A stretch of DNA of 64,000 nt. It comes from Allobosea lupini. GTDB lineage: Bacteria; Pseudomonadota; Alphaproteobacteria; Rhizobiales; Beijerinckiaceae. Each line of letters starts with the position of its first letter. Position 1 is the first letter of the stretch. Below the pieces are notes generated by a model. That model searched no databases and had not been told where the DNA came from. It saw only the letters and a list, made by a program, of their open reading frames with translations. Made by a program: the position numbers and the translations under genes. Below, piece after piece: positions 11,937 to 20,612 of the stretch. The stretch is taken from the NCBI RefSeq assembly GCF_900109525.1, contig NZ_FOAN01000001.1, forward strand, positions 372,001 through 436,000, read 5' to 3'.

Positions 11937-12197
11937 ATGCAGCTCGTCATCGCCTTCCTGCGCAACACGCGCGGCACCATGGTCGCCGATGTCGCCAAGG
12001 CCGGCGCGGCGATCGCCTTCCTTTCCGTCATCGCCGCCAATTTCGTCTCGAACCACACCGCACAGCTCGATCGTGACGCGATGCGCGAGGTCGCCCAGGC
12101 CGCGGCGAAGGGCCAGGCGATCGACCCGCTTGTCACCGGCTCGCTCGCCAAGCGCGCCAATGATACGAAACTCGACCCCTGCGTGGTGCCGCGTTGA
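11937..12197 (+). CDS. Small membrane protein, function unknown
   Basis: An 86-residue protein with one hydrophobic segment (KAGAAIAFLSVIAANFVSNH, about residues 21-40) and a periplasmic or cytoplasmic Ala-rich tail ending KLDPCVVPR with a single Cys. The layout resembles the small Flp-like or pilin-like membrane peptides of alphaproteobacteria, but no type III leader site is visible, so I do not assign it. ATG 11937 has GGAG 8 bp upstream. The upstream 170 bp hold no gene. It is convergent with a hydrolase gene three bases away. Confidence 0.55.
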   Translation: MQLVIAFLRNTRGTMVADVAKAGAAIAFLSVIAANFVSNHTAQLDRDAMREVAQAAAKGQAIDPLVTGSLAKRANDTKLDPCVVPR

Positions 12198-12200
12198 GCC

Positions 12201-12917
12201 CTAAGCGAGCCAGTCGCGCAAAGCCGCCGTGACGATCTCCGGCGCCTCCAGCGTCGAGAGATGGCCGCAGCCCGGTATTTCCAGATAACGCGCCTTCGTC
12301 CCGATTCCGCCGGCGATTTCGCGCGCCTCGTCGGGCGGCGTGATCGCGTCCTCCGCGCCGACCACGACCAGCGTCGGGACGGATATCGTACGCAGCACCG
12401 GCCGGGCGTCCGACCTGCCCATGATGGCGCGCTGCTGGCGGATGAAACCTGATGGCCCGACCGCCTCGGCCATCGCCCGCACCTCCAGCCGCAATGTATC
12501 GTCGGCCAGCCGGTCGGGCGCGACCAGCTTCTGCCAGAGCAAGGTCACGACATTGTCGAAGGCGCCCTTCTCCGCCAGCGCGATCATCTGCTCGCGCGGC
12601 GCGTTGGTCTCGGGCGTCGGCGGCTTGGCGGTGGTGTCGAGCAAAGCGAGCCGCGTCACCCGCTCCGGCGCACGACGCGCCACCTCGAAGGCGACATAGC
12701 CGCCCATAGACAATCCGCACAGCGCAAAGCGCTCCGGCGCCGTAGCCAGCAAACGCTCGACCATGGCGGCGATCGTATCGTCGGTTGTGTTGTCAGCGAC
12801 AAGGATCTGCCGCCCCGGCGCCAGGGCTGGCCATTGCGGAGCATAGAGTGCAGGCGTGCAATTCAGTCCCGGAATCAGGACGAGTGGTTCTGGAATCGTT
12901 ATCTGCATCGCAGCCAT
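12201..12917 (-). CDS. Alpha/beta-hydrolase
   Basis: A 238-residue single-domain hydrolase of the cytoplasm. The nucleophile elbow is GLSMGG (Ser near residue 70). The acid is probably the Asp of GAEDAITPP and the catalytic His that of GCGHLSTLE, so the triad is complete. HG-type oxyanion residues are replaced by PGLNCTP near the start, as in several esterase and MenH-like subfamilies. The substrate is unknown. An alternative ATG at 12908 would remove three residues. It is divergent from the DEAD-box helicase gene. Confidence 0.85.
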   Translation of the reverse strand: MAAMQITIPEPLVLIPGLNCTPALYAPQWPALAPGRQILVADNTTDDTIAAMVERLLATAPERFALCGLSMGGYVAFEVARRAPERVTRLALLDTTAKPPTPETNAPREQMIALAEKGAFDNVVTLLWQKLVAPDRLADDTLRLEVRAMAEAVGPSGFIRQQRAIMGRSDARPVLRTISVPTLVVVGAEDAITPPDEAREIAGGIGTKARYLEIPGCGHLSTLEAPEIVTAALRDWLA

Positions 12918-13070
12918 TCTTCATCAAGCTCGCTAGAATGTTGACTTTGCCCTGTTTTTTCTGCATTGCACGGGCGTCCGAAGGCGCGCAACCCAGCAAA
13001 GTCGCGCCACCGTTGCGGTCGATCGGTCATCCCGCCACGTGTCACCGACCCTTGAGAAGCGCAGCCATCG

Positions 13071-14543
13071 ATGTCTTTTGCCGAACTCGGCCTGAGCGAT
13101 AAGGTTCTAACCGCGGTCACCACCGCCGGCTACACGACGCCTACCCCCATCCAGGCCCAGGCCATTCCCCACGTGCTCGCCCGCAAGGACGTGCTCGGCA
13201 TCGCCCAGACAGGCACCGGCAAGACCGCGGCCTTCACCCTGCCGATGCTGACCATCCTGGAAAACGGCCGCGCCCGTGCCCGGATGCCGCGCACGCTCAT
13301 CCTGGAGCCGACGCGCGAGCTCGCAGCGCAGGTCGAGGAGAATTTCACGCGCTACGGCGTCAACCAGAAGCTTTCGGTGGCACTGCTGATCGGCGGCGTG
13401 TCCTTCGGCGACCAGGATGCCAAGATCACGCGCGGCGTCGACGTGCTGATCGCGACGCCGGGCCGCCTGCTCGACCATGTCGAGCGCGGCAAGCTGCTCC
13501 TCACCGGCGTCGAGCTGCTCGTCATCGACGAAGCCGACCGCATGCTCGACATGGGCTTCATCCCGGACATCGAGCGGGTCTGCAAGCTTGTTCCCTTCAC
13601 GCGGCAGACCCTGTTCTTCACCGCGACGATGCCGCCGGAGATCACCCGGATCAGCGAGCAGTTCCTGCACAATCCAGTGCGGATCGAGGTGTCCCGGCCT
13701 GCGACCGCCGCGACCACGATCACGCAGCGCCTGATCGCCTCCAACAGCCAGGATTTCGAGAAGCGCGAGACCCTGCGCAAGCTGATCAAGGACGCCAAGG
13801 ACCTGCAGAACGCGATCGTGTTCTGCAACCGCAAGCGCGATGTAGCAACGCTGCACAAGTCCCTGCAAAAGCATGGCTTCCCGGCCGTGGCGCTGCATGG
13901 CGACATGGACCAGTACGCCCGCATGGCGGCGCTCGAGTCCTTCCGCACGGGCGAGAACCCGATCCTGGTCGCAAGCGATGTCGCGGCGCGCGGCCTCGAT
14001 ATTCCCGCCGTCAGCCACGTCTTCAATTTCGATGTCCCGACCCATGCCGAGGACTATGTCCACCGCATCGGCCGCACCGGCCGCGCCGGCCGCGAGGGCG
14101 CTTCCTTCACCATCGTCACCCGGCATGACGACAAGCTCCTCGCCGCGATCGAGAAGCTGACCGGCCAGAGCATCGAATGGGCCGGGCCGGGCCTCGATAG
14201 CCTGCCGGCAGCCGAGCCGCGTGAAGAGCGCCGCGGCCGCCGTGGTGACGACCGAAAGGGCGGCCGCCCGCAACGCGGCGGACGCGACAGCAAGTCGTCG
14301 CGGGGCGAGCCAAGGAGCGAGCACGCTCGATCCGAAAGCCGCCCCGAGCGGGCCGAGGTGGAGGCTGTGCGCAGCAGCGAGGCACCACGGGCGCCACGCC
14401 GCGAGGAAGCCTCCGGCAACGGTGCGCCGCACGGCAATCGCGGCCGTTCACCGCGTCGCGACGACCTCGACGACGGCCCCAAGGTCAAAGGCCTCGGCGA
14501 CCACGTCCCTGCCTTCCTGCTGCGCCCTGTCCGCGTCGGCTAA
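13071..14543 (+). CDS. DEAD-box RNA helicase (RhlE-like)
   Basis: A 490-residue ATP-dependent RNA helicase, likely acting in ribosome assembly or RNA turnover. Motifs in order are Q motif (TPTPIQAQAIP), I (AQTGTGKT), Ia (PTRELAAQ), TPGR, II (DEAD in VIDEADRMLDMGF), III (TAT rather than the commoner SAT), then IVa to VI (HGDMDQ, ASDVAARGLDIP, HRIGRTGRAG). The last 110 residues are a disordered Arg/Gly/Ser-rich RNA-binding tail (GRRGDDRKGGRPQRGGRDSK). The start at ATG 13071 gives MSFAELGLSDKVL, the standard N-terminus. Confidence 0.93.
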   Translation: MSFAELGLSDKVLTAVTTAGYTTPTPIQAQAIPHVLARKDVLGIAQTGTGKTAAFTLPMLTILENGRARARMPRTLILEPTRELAAQVEENFTRYGVNQKLSVALLIGGVSFGDQDAKITRGVDVLIATPGRLLDHVERGKLLLTGVELLVIDEADRMLDMGFIPDIERVCKLVPFTRQTLFFTATMPPEITRISEQFLHNPVRIEVSRPATAATTITQRLIASNSQDFEKRETLRKLIKDAKDLQNAIVFCNRKRDVATLHKSLQKHGFPAVALHGDMDQYARMAALESFRTGENPILVASDVAARGLDIPAVSHVFNFDVPTHAEDYVHRIGRTGRAGREGASFTIVTRHDDKLLAAIEKLTGQSIEWAGPGLDSLPAAEPREERRGRRGDDRKGGRPQRGGRDSKSSRGEPRSEHARSESRPERAEVEAVRSSEAPRAPRREEASGNGAPHGNRGRSPRRDDLDDGPKVKGLGDHVPAFLLRPVRVG

Positions 14544-14642
14544 AATACGTATCCTGGCAACCTTGCTTTAACTTCGCCTGTCCTAGGGTCAGGCGCGTAG
14601 CGGGCGCGGAAGAATTTCGCGCTCGGCAGGGGACAGGATGTC

Positions 14643-15701
14643 ATGACCAACAGCAGCTCAGGCTCGCCGCAGGCTCACGACCTCGCCGAGCAGGTCGTCG
14701 CAGCGATGCGACAGCATTACTCCCCTGGGTATCCGCGCGCTTTCGAGGTCTGGTACGCCCATCTCAGCGGCGAGATGCCGGCGCTCAGCATGGCGATGCA
14801 GGCTGTGATCGCCGCCAGCAATGGCGAAGTCGGCGCTGCCGACATCGACACGCTCTACGAGAAGTTCGTCAGCACCGACCGCCTGTCGCGACAGGCGGAG
14901 CGTACCAGCCTGCAGGTGCTCGCCGAGATCGAGAGCATGATGGCGCTGGTCGATAGGGCGCTCAGCTCCAGCGAGCAGTATCATGGCCGGCTCTGCGCCA
15001 TGTCGGAGGAAGTGCCTCCGTCCGCGGACCGGCAGAAGCTGCGCGAATGGGTCGAGGCGCTCGTCCTGTCGACCCGCGAGGAGGTCGCCCGCAAGACCCA
15101 GCTCGAAGGCCAGCTGCGCGAGAGCGCTCATGAGATCCGCAATCTGCGCGAAGCGCTGGAATCGACACGGGCGGAGGCGCTGACCGACCCGCTCACCGGT
15201 CTTGCCAATCGCCGCCATTTCGAGGAGATGCTGCAGAAGGCGATCGATCAGGCGACGCTGCGACGCGAGCCCTTCGCGCTGGTCATGGCCGATATCGACT
15301 TCTTCAAGCACTTCAACGACATGCACGGCCATCTGACGGGCGACCAGGTGCTGCGCCTGGTCGCCAGGACGATGAAGGACAAGTTCAAGGACAAGGCGAT
15401 CATCACCCGCTTCGGCGGCGAAGAGTTCGCCATCATCCTGCCGGAAGCCGATGTCGTTGCCGGCAAGTTCGGCGCCGAGACGGTGCGCCAGGCGCTGCTG
15501 ACCCGCGAGCTTGTCAAGCGCTCGACCAATGAGAGCCTCGGGCGGATCACCATCTCGCTCGGCGTATCGATGTACCGACGCGGTGATACGGCGAGCTCAA
15601 TCGTCGAGCGGGCTGACAATGCACTGCTGCAGGCCAAGCGCGACGGCCGCAACCGCACCGTCACTGAGGACGCGGTCCAGGACGCCGCGAAGGTCGCCTG
15701 A
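14643..15701 (+). CDS. Diguanylate cyclase (GGDEF domain)
   Basis: A 352-residue protein predicted to make cyclic-di-GMP. The catalytic signature is GGEEF at residues 258-262, with DPLTGLANRRHFEE opening the domain and DIDFFKHFNDMHGH as the metal/substrate segment. No RxxD inhibitory site is present before GGEEF (the residues are DKAIITRF), so product inhibition is probably lacking. The first 175 residues have no membrane segment and are helical, ending in a probable coiled coil (TQLEGQLRESAHEIRNLREA), so this is a cytoplasmic, signal-regulated cyclase with an unknown N-terminal sensor. Its 3' end overlaps the convergent tfoX-like gene by 41 bp. Confidence 0.93.
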   Translation: MTNSSSGSPQAHDLAEQVVAAMRQHYSPGYPRAFEVWYAHLSGEMPALSMAMQAVIAASNGEVGAADIDTLYEKFVSTDRLSRQAERTSLQVLAEIESMMALVDRALSSSEQYHGRLCAMSEEVPPSADRQKLREWVEALVLSTREEVARKTQLEGQLRESAHEIRNLREALESTRAEALTDPLTGLANRRHFEEMLQKAIDQATLRREPFALVMADIDFFKHFNDMHGHLTGDQVLRLVARTMKDKFKDKAIITRFGGEEFAIILPEADVVAGKFGAETVRQALLTRELVKRSTNESLGRITISLGVSMYRRGDTASSIVERADNALLQAKRDGRNRTVTEDAVQDAAKVA

Positions 15702-16035
15702 GCGGCCTGATACCCTTATTGAGCGCTGCCTCGCGCGCTGCGGCAAGCGCGAGCTCAGTGAAATGGCGCAGCGCATCCTCGTCGTCGAAAGCCGCAGCCG
15801 GCAAACGCCAATAGCCGGTTTCGCGCTCACGGCTTCGTGCGGCATAGCGGAACGGCTCGCTGCCGGCCGCCATGAATTCCGGCCGCGTCGCTTCCGTCGT
15901 CTTCAGGAAAATCTCGCCATCGAAGGCGAGCGCGAACATCGCCTCGCCCGAGTATACGCCGAGCCCGCCGAACATGCGGCGCGTACGAACCGCGACCACC
16001 GGCGCGAACAGTTCCGCAACTGCGGCGGCATCCAT
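15661..16035 (-). CDS. TfoX N-terminal domain protein
   Basis: A 124-residue protein carrying a TfoX/Sxy N-terminal domain: RTRRMFGGLGVYSGEAMFAL and GEIFLKTTEATRPEFMAAGS are the family landmarks. The C-terminal Sxy domain is absent. Single-domain homologues are frequent in alphaproteobacteria and are not shown to control competence. It lies 6 bp after the sufA-like gene and is probably co-transcribed. The C-terminal tail is Arg/Pro-rich and is encoded across the end of the diguanylate cyclase gene. Confidence 0.8.
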   Translation of the reverse strand: MDAAAVAELFAPVVAVRTRRMFGGLGVYSGEAMFALAFDGEIFLKTTEATRPEFMAAGSEPFRYAARSRERETGYWRLPAAAFDDEDALRHFTELALAAAREAALNKGIRPLRRPSRRPGPRPQ

Positions 16036-16041
16036 CGCTGG

Positions 16042-16437
16042 CTACTGGGCCGCCAGCACCGTCTCCGAACGCGGCTTGATCTCGACCGATTCGCCACAGC
16101 CGCAGGCCGAAACCTGGTTCGGGTTGTTGAAGACGAAGGTCGAGGAAAAGCGGTCGGTCTTGAAGTCGAGCTCGGTACCGAGCAGGAACAGCACCGCCTT
16201 GGCGTCGACGACCACGGTCGCGTCCTTCTCGGTCACGACCTCGTCGCCCTTCCCGGCCGCGCGCGCGACCTCGAAGGTGTATTCCATGCCGGCGCAGCCG
16301 CCCTTCTTGACGCCGACGCGCAGGCCGAGCGCGGGCGCATCGGGATTGTCGCGCGCCGACTGCGCCATGATCTCGCGAATGCGCCGAGCAGCAGCATCGG
16401 TCAGCGAGACCACCTTAAGGCCGGGTATCGAAAACAT
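16042..16437 (-). CDS. sufA: Iron-sulfur cluster assembly A-type carrier (SufA/ErpA-like)
   Basis: A 131-residue HesB/IscA-family carrier that delivers Fe-S clusters to apo-proteins. The three conserved Cys are present: KKGGCAGMEY and, near the C-terminus, SACGCGES. The fold start LTDAAARRIREIM is typical. The N-terminus has about 10 extra residues. No other suf gene is in the window, so it may be a stand-alone copy at the end of a dispersed system. It is divergent from the LDH2-type dehydrogenase gene. Confidence 0.88.
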   Translation of the reverse strand: MFSIPGLKVVSLTDAAARRIREIMAQSARDNPDAPALGLRVGVKKGGCAGMEYTFEVARAAGKGDEVVTEKDATVVVDAKAVLFLLGTELDFKTDRFSSTFVFNNPNQVSACGCGESVEIKPRSETVLAAQ

Positions 16438-16621
16438 ATCCTCGTCCCTCCTCGACCGGATTCAAGGTCCGGTGAAAACAGGATTGCTGACGGCAACATA
16501 AGGATTGGTGAGCGCAACGTCGAGATGCACCGGCCGGGACGGCGCCATTTGCTTGCGTCCATTGCATGGAGCGCACGCCCGTGCACTCTGGCCGCACCCT
16601 GCCAGCATCCGACAGACAGCC

Positions 16622-17692
16622 ATGACATCCTATCGCCTGCACCGGCCCGAGGCGCTCCGTGCCCTCACCCGCGCCATGATCACCGCCGCCGGCTGGAGCG
16701 AGGACGAGGCGAAGGAGACGGCCGAGCATCTGGTGCTGGCCAATCTCAGCGGCCATGACAGCCACGGCGTCGGCATGCTGCCGCTCTATTTCAACTCGCT
16801 TGCCGACGGCAATCTGAAGCCGGAGGCCAAGCTGGCCGTCCGCAGCGAGCTCGGCTCCTTCCTGATCGTCGACGGCAATATCGCGCTCGGCCAGCCGACC
16901 GCGCGCAACGCCGTCGACCGCGCCATCACGATCGCCCGGACTGGCGGCGTCGCCGTGCTCAATCTGCTCGATTCCCACCATATCGGCCGCATCGGCCACT
17001 ATTCCGAGGTCGCGGCGACTGCCGGGCTGATCTCGGTGTTCTGGGTCAATGTCGCCGGGCGTCCGCCGATCGTCGCGCCTTTCGCTGCCAAGCAGGCACG
17101 CTTCGGCACCAATCCGATCTCCATCGGCCTGCCGGTGCCGGGCGGCGAGCCGTTGATCCTCGATTTCGCCACCAGTCGCATGGCGCATGGCAAGGCGCGC
17201 GTCGCCTTCAACAAAGGCGTCGACGTGCCCGAGGGCTATATCATCGATGGCGAGGGCCGGCCGACCGTCGAGCCTCGCCACGTCTTCGCGCAGCCGGACC
17301 TGCCATTGGGGGCGCTGCTGCCCTTCGGCGACCACAAGGGCGCCGGCCTCTCGCTGATAGCCGAACTGCTCTCGGCCGGGTTGATGGGAGCCGCCCGTAT
17401 CGACCAGAAGCCGCATAAAACCTGGATCATCAATTCGCTGTTCGGCGTCCTGATCGATCCGGCGCGGCTCGAGCCGGATGCGAACCTGCGTCGGCAGCGG
17501 ATCGAGAGCTATCTGAAATTCGTCCGCGCTGCCGCGCCGCAGGATCCCTCGCAGCCCGTGCTGGCGCCGGGCGACAAGGAGCGCGCGATGCGGATCGAGC
17601 GCGAGCGCGACGGCATTCCGCTCGACGACGAGACCTGGTCGCAGATCGTCGCCGCCGCCAAGGCTCATGGCGTCGACGCCGAAAGGGTCTGA
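16622..17692 (+). CDS. LDH2/MDH-family hydroxycarboxylate dehydrogenase (YbiC/HcxB-like)
   Basis: A 356-residue NAD(P)-dependent oxidoreductase of the malate/L-lactate/ureidoglycolate dehydrogenase fold, not related to classical LDH. The catalytic His lies in GHDSHGVGMLP, and GRPPIVAPFAAKQARFGTNP is the cofactor-loop signature. The best subfamily match by eye is YbiC-type hydroxycarboxylate dehydrogenase, but the substrate is unproven. ATG 16622 gives MTSYRLHRPEALRALT; an upstream start at 16505 adds a non-conserved leader. A second family member at 26336 belongs to the sulfolactate cluster and is clearly distinct. Confidence 0.82.
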   Translation: MTSYRLHRPEALRALTRAMITAAGWSEDEAKETAEHLVLANLSGHDSHGVGMLPLYFNSLADGNLKPEAKLAVRSELGSFLIVDGNIALGQPTARNAVDRAITIARTGGVAVLNLLDSHHIGRIGHYSEVAATAGLISVFWVNVAGRPPIVAPFAAKQARFGTNPISIGLPVPGGEPLILDFATSRMAHGKARVAFNKGVDVPEGYIIDGEGRPTVEPRHVFAQPDLPLGALLPFGDHKGAGLSLIAELLSAGLMGAARIDQKPHKTWIINSLFGVLIDPARLEPDANLRRQRIESYLKFVRAAAPQDPSQPVLAPGDKERAMRIERERDGIPLDDETWSQIVAAAKAHGVDAERV

Positions 17693-17698
17693 TCGCGC

Positions 17699-18100
17699 TC
17701 AGCCGTCAGGCTTCTCGCGATCACGCGTGTGCTGCTCGGCGCCCTTCTGGTGTGCCAGCCAGGGCTCGCGGCGGATCGTCCAGAGCTCATAGGCCGGGAC
17801 GAGCGCGCTCGGTGGGCTGTCCAATGTACCGAGCTTGACCTCGATCTCGTCGGCCCCTTCCGCCCAGCAGAACAGCGGCGAGCCGCAGGCGGGACAGAAG
17901 CGCTCGCCGCCGGCGCGGGCCTGCCAGCAGCCGAGTTCGCCGGACAGGGTCGCGCTCGCCCGCGGCCAGATGCCAAAATAGGAGAACGCCGAGCCGGAGC
18001 TTTTCCGGCAGGTCTCGCAATGGCAGATGCCGACGCGAATGGGCTCGCCGTCGAGCTCGTAGCGGACCTGTCCGCAATTGCAGCCGCCGGAGAGTTTCAT
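17699..18100 (-). CDS. GFA-family (CENP-V/glutathione-dependent formaldehyde-activating) protein
   Basis: A 133-residue zinc protein. The expected Cys clusters are all present: GGCNCG, CHCETCRKSSG and FCPACGSPLF. The family is named for a formaldehyde-glutathione enzyme, but most short members have no known substrate, so only the fold is claimed. The start at 18100 begins at the first conserved residue (MKLSGGCNCG); longer in-frame starts give an Arg/Ser-rich leader. It is convergent with the LDH2-type dehydrogenase gene 6 bp away. Confidence 0.85.
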   Translation of the reverse strand: MKLSGGCNCGQVRYELDGEPIRVGICHCETCRKSSGSAFSYFGIWPRASATLSGELGCWQARAGGERFCPACGSPLFCWAEGADEIEVKLGTLDSPPSALVPAYELWTIRREPWLAHQKGAEQHTRDREKPDG

Positions 18101-18170
18101 CGTCGCCTCGCATTCGGGTCTTCGCCATCGGCAGCGACAGGGCAACGACATATGAGCCGGTCGGGTTCCA

Positions 18171-19679
18171 TCATTCCGGCAGGCCGGCCTTGCGGAAGCC
18201 GTCGACGAAGCGTTCGCGCAGCATGTCATCGCGAAATGGCTCCATCGTCGCCCAGTGGCGAACGCTGAAATCCGGATTGCCGACCAGGAACAGTTCGGCC
18301 TCCGCCCTCGCCTCTTCGAGATGGCCGAGCTGGGCAAGGCTCGCGGCCAGGAAGCGGCGCGAGCTCGTCCGATGGGTCTCGTCCCGGCGCAGTGCTTCTA
18401 CAGCCGCTTGATAGTCGCCGGCGGCGTAGAGCGCCTGGCCGAGCGGCAGATAGTACCAGCTCGCCGGAAACGGGTTCAGCCGGAAGGCCTTGCGAATATG
18501 CTCTAGGCCCTCCTCGACCCGCCCGGCCAGCACCGTGATATCGGAGAGCGCTGCCCATGCATCGGCTTCGTTCGGATCGAGCTCGATCGCCCGGGCGAAT
18601 TCCGCATCCGCCGTGGCGAAGTCGCGCTCATAGGCGAGCAGATAGGCCAGCGTCCAACGGCAGCCGGCATCGTCCTGATCGAGCGCTACGGCCTTGCGCG
18701 CCAGGTCAAGGGCGGTGCCGCGAGAGGCTTCGCTCGGCCCGCCGGAGTGCACCCAGCCCATCCAGTGGTTCAAGGCGAGCCAGCGATAGGCCTCGGCATA
18801 GTCCGGATCCAGCGAGATCGCGCGTGTCAGCAGGAGGTGCGCTTCCTGCGCGGCCTGCGGCGTGTCGTCCATCAATCGGCGCGCCCGCACGCAGAGTTCA
18901 TAGGCGTCGAGGCTCTTCGGCCGCTGGCGCGGCAGCGGGGTGCGCAGACGCCCGAGCAGGGCCTCGACGATCCTGGCGGTGACCTCGTCCTGGACGGCGA
19001 AGATGTCGCCCAGCTCGCGATCGAAGCGTTCGGCCCAGAGATGATCGCCGGTCAGCGAATCGACGAGCTGGGCGTTGATGCGAACCCTCCCGGCAGCGTG
19101 CCTGACGCTTCCTTCCAGCAGGTAGCGCACGCCGAGTTCCTCGGCGATCTCGCGCACCTCCCTTGCCTTGCCCTTGTAGGCGAAGGCCGAATTGCGGGCG
19201 ATGACGAAGAGCCCCGGGATCCTCGACAGGTCGGTGATCAGGTCCTCGGTCAGTCCGTCCGCAAAGCTCTCCTGCCCGGGATCGTTGCTGACATTGACGA
19301 AGGGCAGCACGACGATCGACGGCTTGCTCGGCAGCGGCAAGGGCTCTCGCCTCGCACTGCCCAGTTGTTCGACCACTCCGGCGAAGCGGTAGCCGACACG
19401 CGGTACCGTGACGATCCAATCACCACCATTTGCGGGCTCGCCGAGCAGCTTACGCAGTTGTGCGATCTGGACGGTGAGATTGCCTTCCTCGACGGCCATG
19501 CCCGGCCAAGCGGCCTCCAGTAGCTCGGCCTTGCTCAGGATGTCGCCGGGCCGTCCGACTAGGGCCGCGAGCAGCTTCAGGCCACGATAGCTGGCGCTGA
19601 CGGGGACATCGTTCTCGAGAAGCGTTCCCGTGCCCGGATCGAGCACGAAAGGGCCGAAGGCGAAGCGCGATCCCTGCAT
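18171..19679 (-). CDS. Winged-helix regulator with TolB-like and TPR domains
   Basis: A 502-residue cytoplasmic protein. Residues about 5-102 are an OmpR/CadC-type winged helix (GRPGDILSKAELLEAAWPG, then VEEGNLTVQIAQLRKLLGE and VPRVGYRFAG). Next comes a TolB-N-like segment (SIVVLPFVNVSNDPGQESFA with GLTEDLITDLSRI) and then tetratricopeptide repeats to the end. This architecture is common in alphaproteobacteria beside adenylate-cyclase-like proteins, but ligand and targets are unknown. It has no membrane helix, unlike CadC. I prefer ATG 19679, where homology begins; ATG 19754 adds 25 residues. It is divergent from the DUF1127 gene. Confidence 0.8.
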   Translation of the reverse strand: MQGSRFAFGPFVLDPGTGTLLENDVPVSASYRGLKLLAALVGRPGDILSKAELLEAAWPGMAVEEGNLTVQIAQLRKLLGEPANGGDWIVTVPRVGYRFAGVVEQLGSARREPLPLPSKPSIVVLPFVNVSNDPGQESFADGLTEDLITDLSRIPGLFVIARNSAFAYKGKAREVREIAEELGVRYLLEGSVRHAAGRVRINAQLVDSLTGDHLWAERFDRELGDIFAVQDEVTARIVEALLGRLRTPLPRQRPKSLDAYELCVRARRLMDDTPQAAQEAHLLLTRAISLDPDYAEAYRWLALNHWMGWVHSGGPSEASRGTALDLARKAVALDQDDAGCRWTLAYLLAYERDFATADAEFARAIELDPNEADAWAALSDITVLAGRVEEGLEHIRKAFRLNPFPASWYYLPLGQALYAAGDYQAAVEALRRDETHRTSSRRFLAASLAQLGHLEEARAEAELFLVGNPDFSVRHWATMEPFRDDMLRERFVDGFRKAGLPE

Positions 19680-19814
19680 GGGCTGAATCCATAGTCCGTT
19701 TGGAAGTTTTTGGAACTCTTCGGGCGGGCTTAAGGACCAGGCTGCCCGCATCAAGCAGAACGAAACCTCCCTTCACTCCGGGTGCCGTGCGCCCCCGAAC
19801 CATGGGAGGTTGCC

Positions 19815-20012
19815 ATGCACGATGGTCCCGTTCTCGCACCCAATTCACCTCCGGCTGCCCCACAAGGCCTGCTGGCAACCTGGCGCGAACGCATTCGCGC
19901 TCGCTGGAAGCTGGCGCAGATGGCGCAGGAGAATCCGCACCTGCTCAAAGATATCGGCCTGACGAAACAGCAGGTTGAGACCGAGTTCGCCAAGCGCTTC
20001 TGGCAACGCTAG
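19815..20012 (+). CDS. DUF1127 small protein
   Basis: A 65-residue protein whose C-terminal 40 residues (WRERIRARWKLAQMAQENPH, LLKDIGLTK) match the short Arg-rich DUF1127 domain, with the terminal DIGLTKQQVETE motif. DUF1127 proteins in related bacteria bind RNA or phosphate-starvation factors, but no specific role can be read here. The start at ATG 19815 follows a good ribosome site GGGAGG. It is divergent from the TPR regulator. Confidence 0.8.
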   Translation: MHDGPVLAPNSPPAAPQGLLATWRERIRARWKLAQMAQENPHLLKDIGLTKQQVETEFAKRFWQR

Positions 20013-20098
20013 CAGATCGTGGCGCCGGCTCCGGACACCCGCCGGCTGCGATTAGGATATCAAGCGATCCGACCCAGCGACTCGCATAGCAGGACGAC

Positions 20099-20461
20099 AT
20101 GACACTCGCCGAATACAACGCCTTCTGCGCCGCCCTGCCCGCGACCAGCCATGTCGTGCAATGGGGCGGGGCCGATGTCTGGAAGGTTGGCGGCAAGGTG
20201 TTCGCGCTCGGCCGCGACGATGCCGAGGGCACACTGTTCGTCTCGTTCAAATGCTCGCCGATGGCCTATGAGATGCTACGCGACGCGCCGGGCTGCCGCC
20301 CGGCGCCCTATCTCGCCTCGCGCGGAATGAAGTGGATCCAGCGCTTCTCCGACGAAGGCCTGCCGGACGACGCCTTTCGCGACTATCTGCGCGAGAGCCA
20401 CCGGCTGGTCGCGGCTGGGCTGACGCGGAAGGTTCGCGCGGAGCTCGGGCTCTCGGCTTGA
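20099..20461 (+). CDS. MmcQ/YjbR-family DNA-binding-like protein
   Basis: A 120-residue protein of the YjbR (CyaY-like fold) family. The conserved parts are LPATSHVVQWGGADVWKVGG, KVFALGR, FKCSPMAYEMLRDAPG and the end DEGLPDDAFRDYLRESHRLV. The family is widespread and its biochemical role is unsettled. The gene stands alone and is followed by a long hairpin repeat and then the convergent phzF-like gene. Confidence 0.85.
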   Translation: MTLAEYNAFCAALPATSHVVQWGGADVWKVGGKVFALGRDDAEGTLFVSFKCSPMAYEMLRDAPGCRPAPYLASRGMKWIQRFSDEGLPDDAFRDYLRESHRLVAAGLTRKVRAELGLSA

Positions 20462-20477
20462 GCCTTCCAATCCAGAA

Positions 20478-20597
20478 GCGCGAGTCATCCCGGACAAGCG
20501 GCGAAGCTGCCCATCCGGGATCCATTCTGGAGCCTGTCCGAAACAGGTTCCGGAATGGGTCCCGGGTCTCCCTTCGGTCGCCCGGGACGACCCGCGC
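20478..20597. repeat. Long double-nested palindromic extragenic element
   Basis: Outer arms GCGCGAGTCATCCCGG (20478-20493) and CCGGGACGACCCGCGC (20582-20597) pair at 14 of 16 positions. Inner arms at 20513-20536 and 20544-20567 pair at about 20 of 24 positions around a 7-base loop. The element fills nearly the whole spacer between convergent genes. Similar ATCCCGG-flanked elements are common in Hyphomicrobiales genomes. It probably acts as a bidirectional transcription end or is a mobile palindromic repeat. Confidence 0.75.
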
Positions 20598-20612
20598 TCC
20601 AAGGATGGAGCT

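Noticed and set aside
13071..14543. Motif III TAT in the DEAD-box helicase as an anomaly
   Set aside because: SAT/TAT variation is common in the family and all other motifs are intact.
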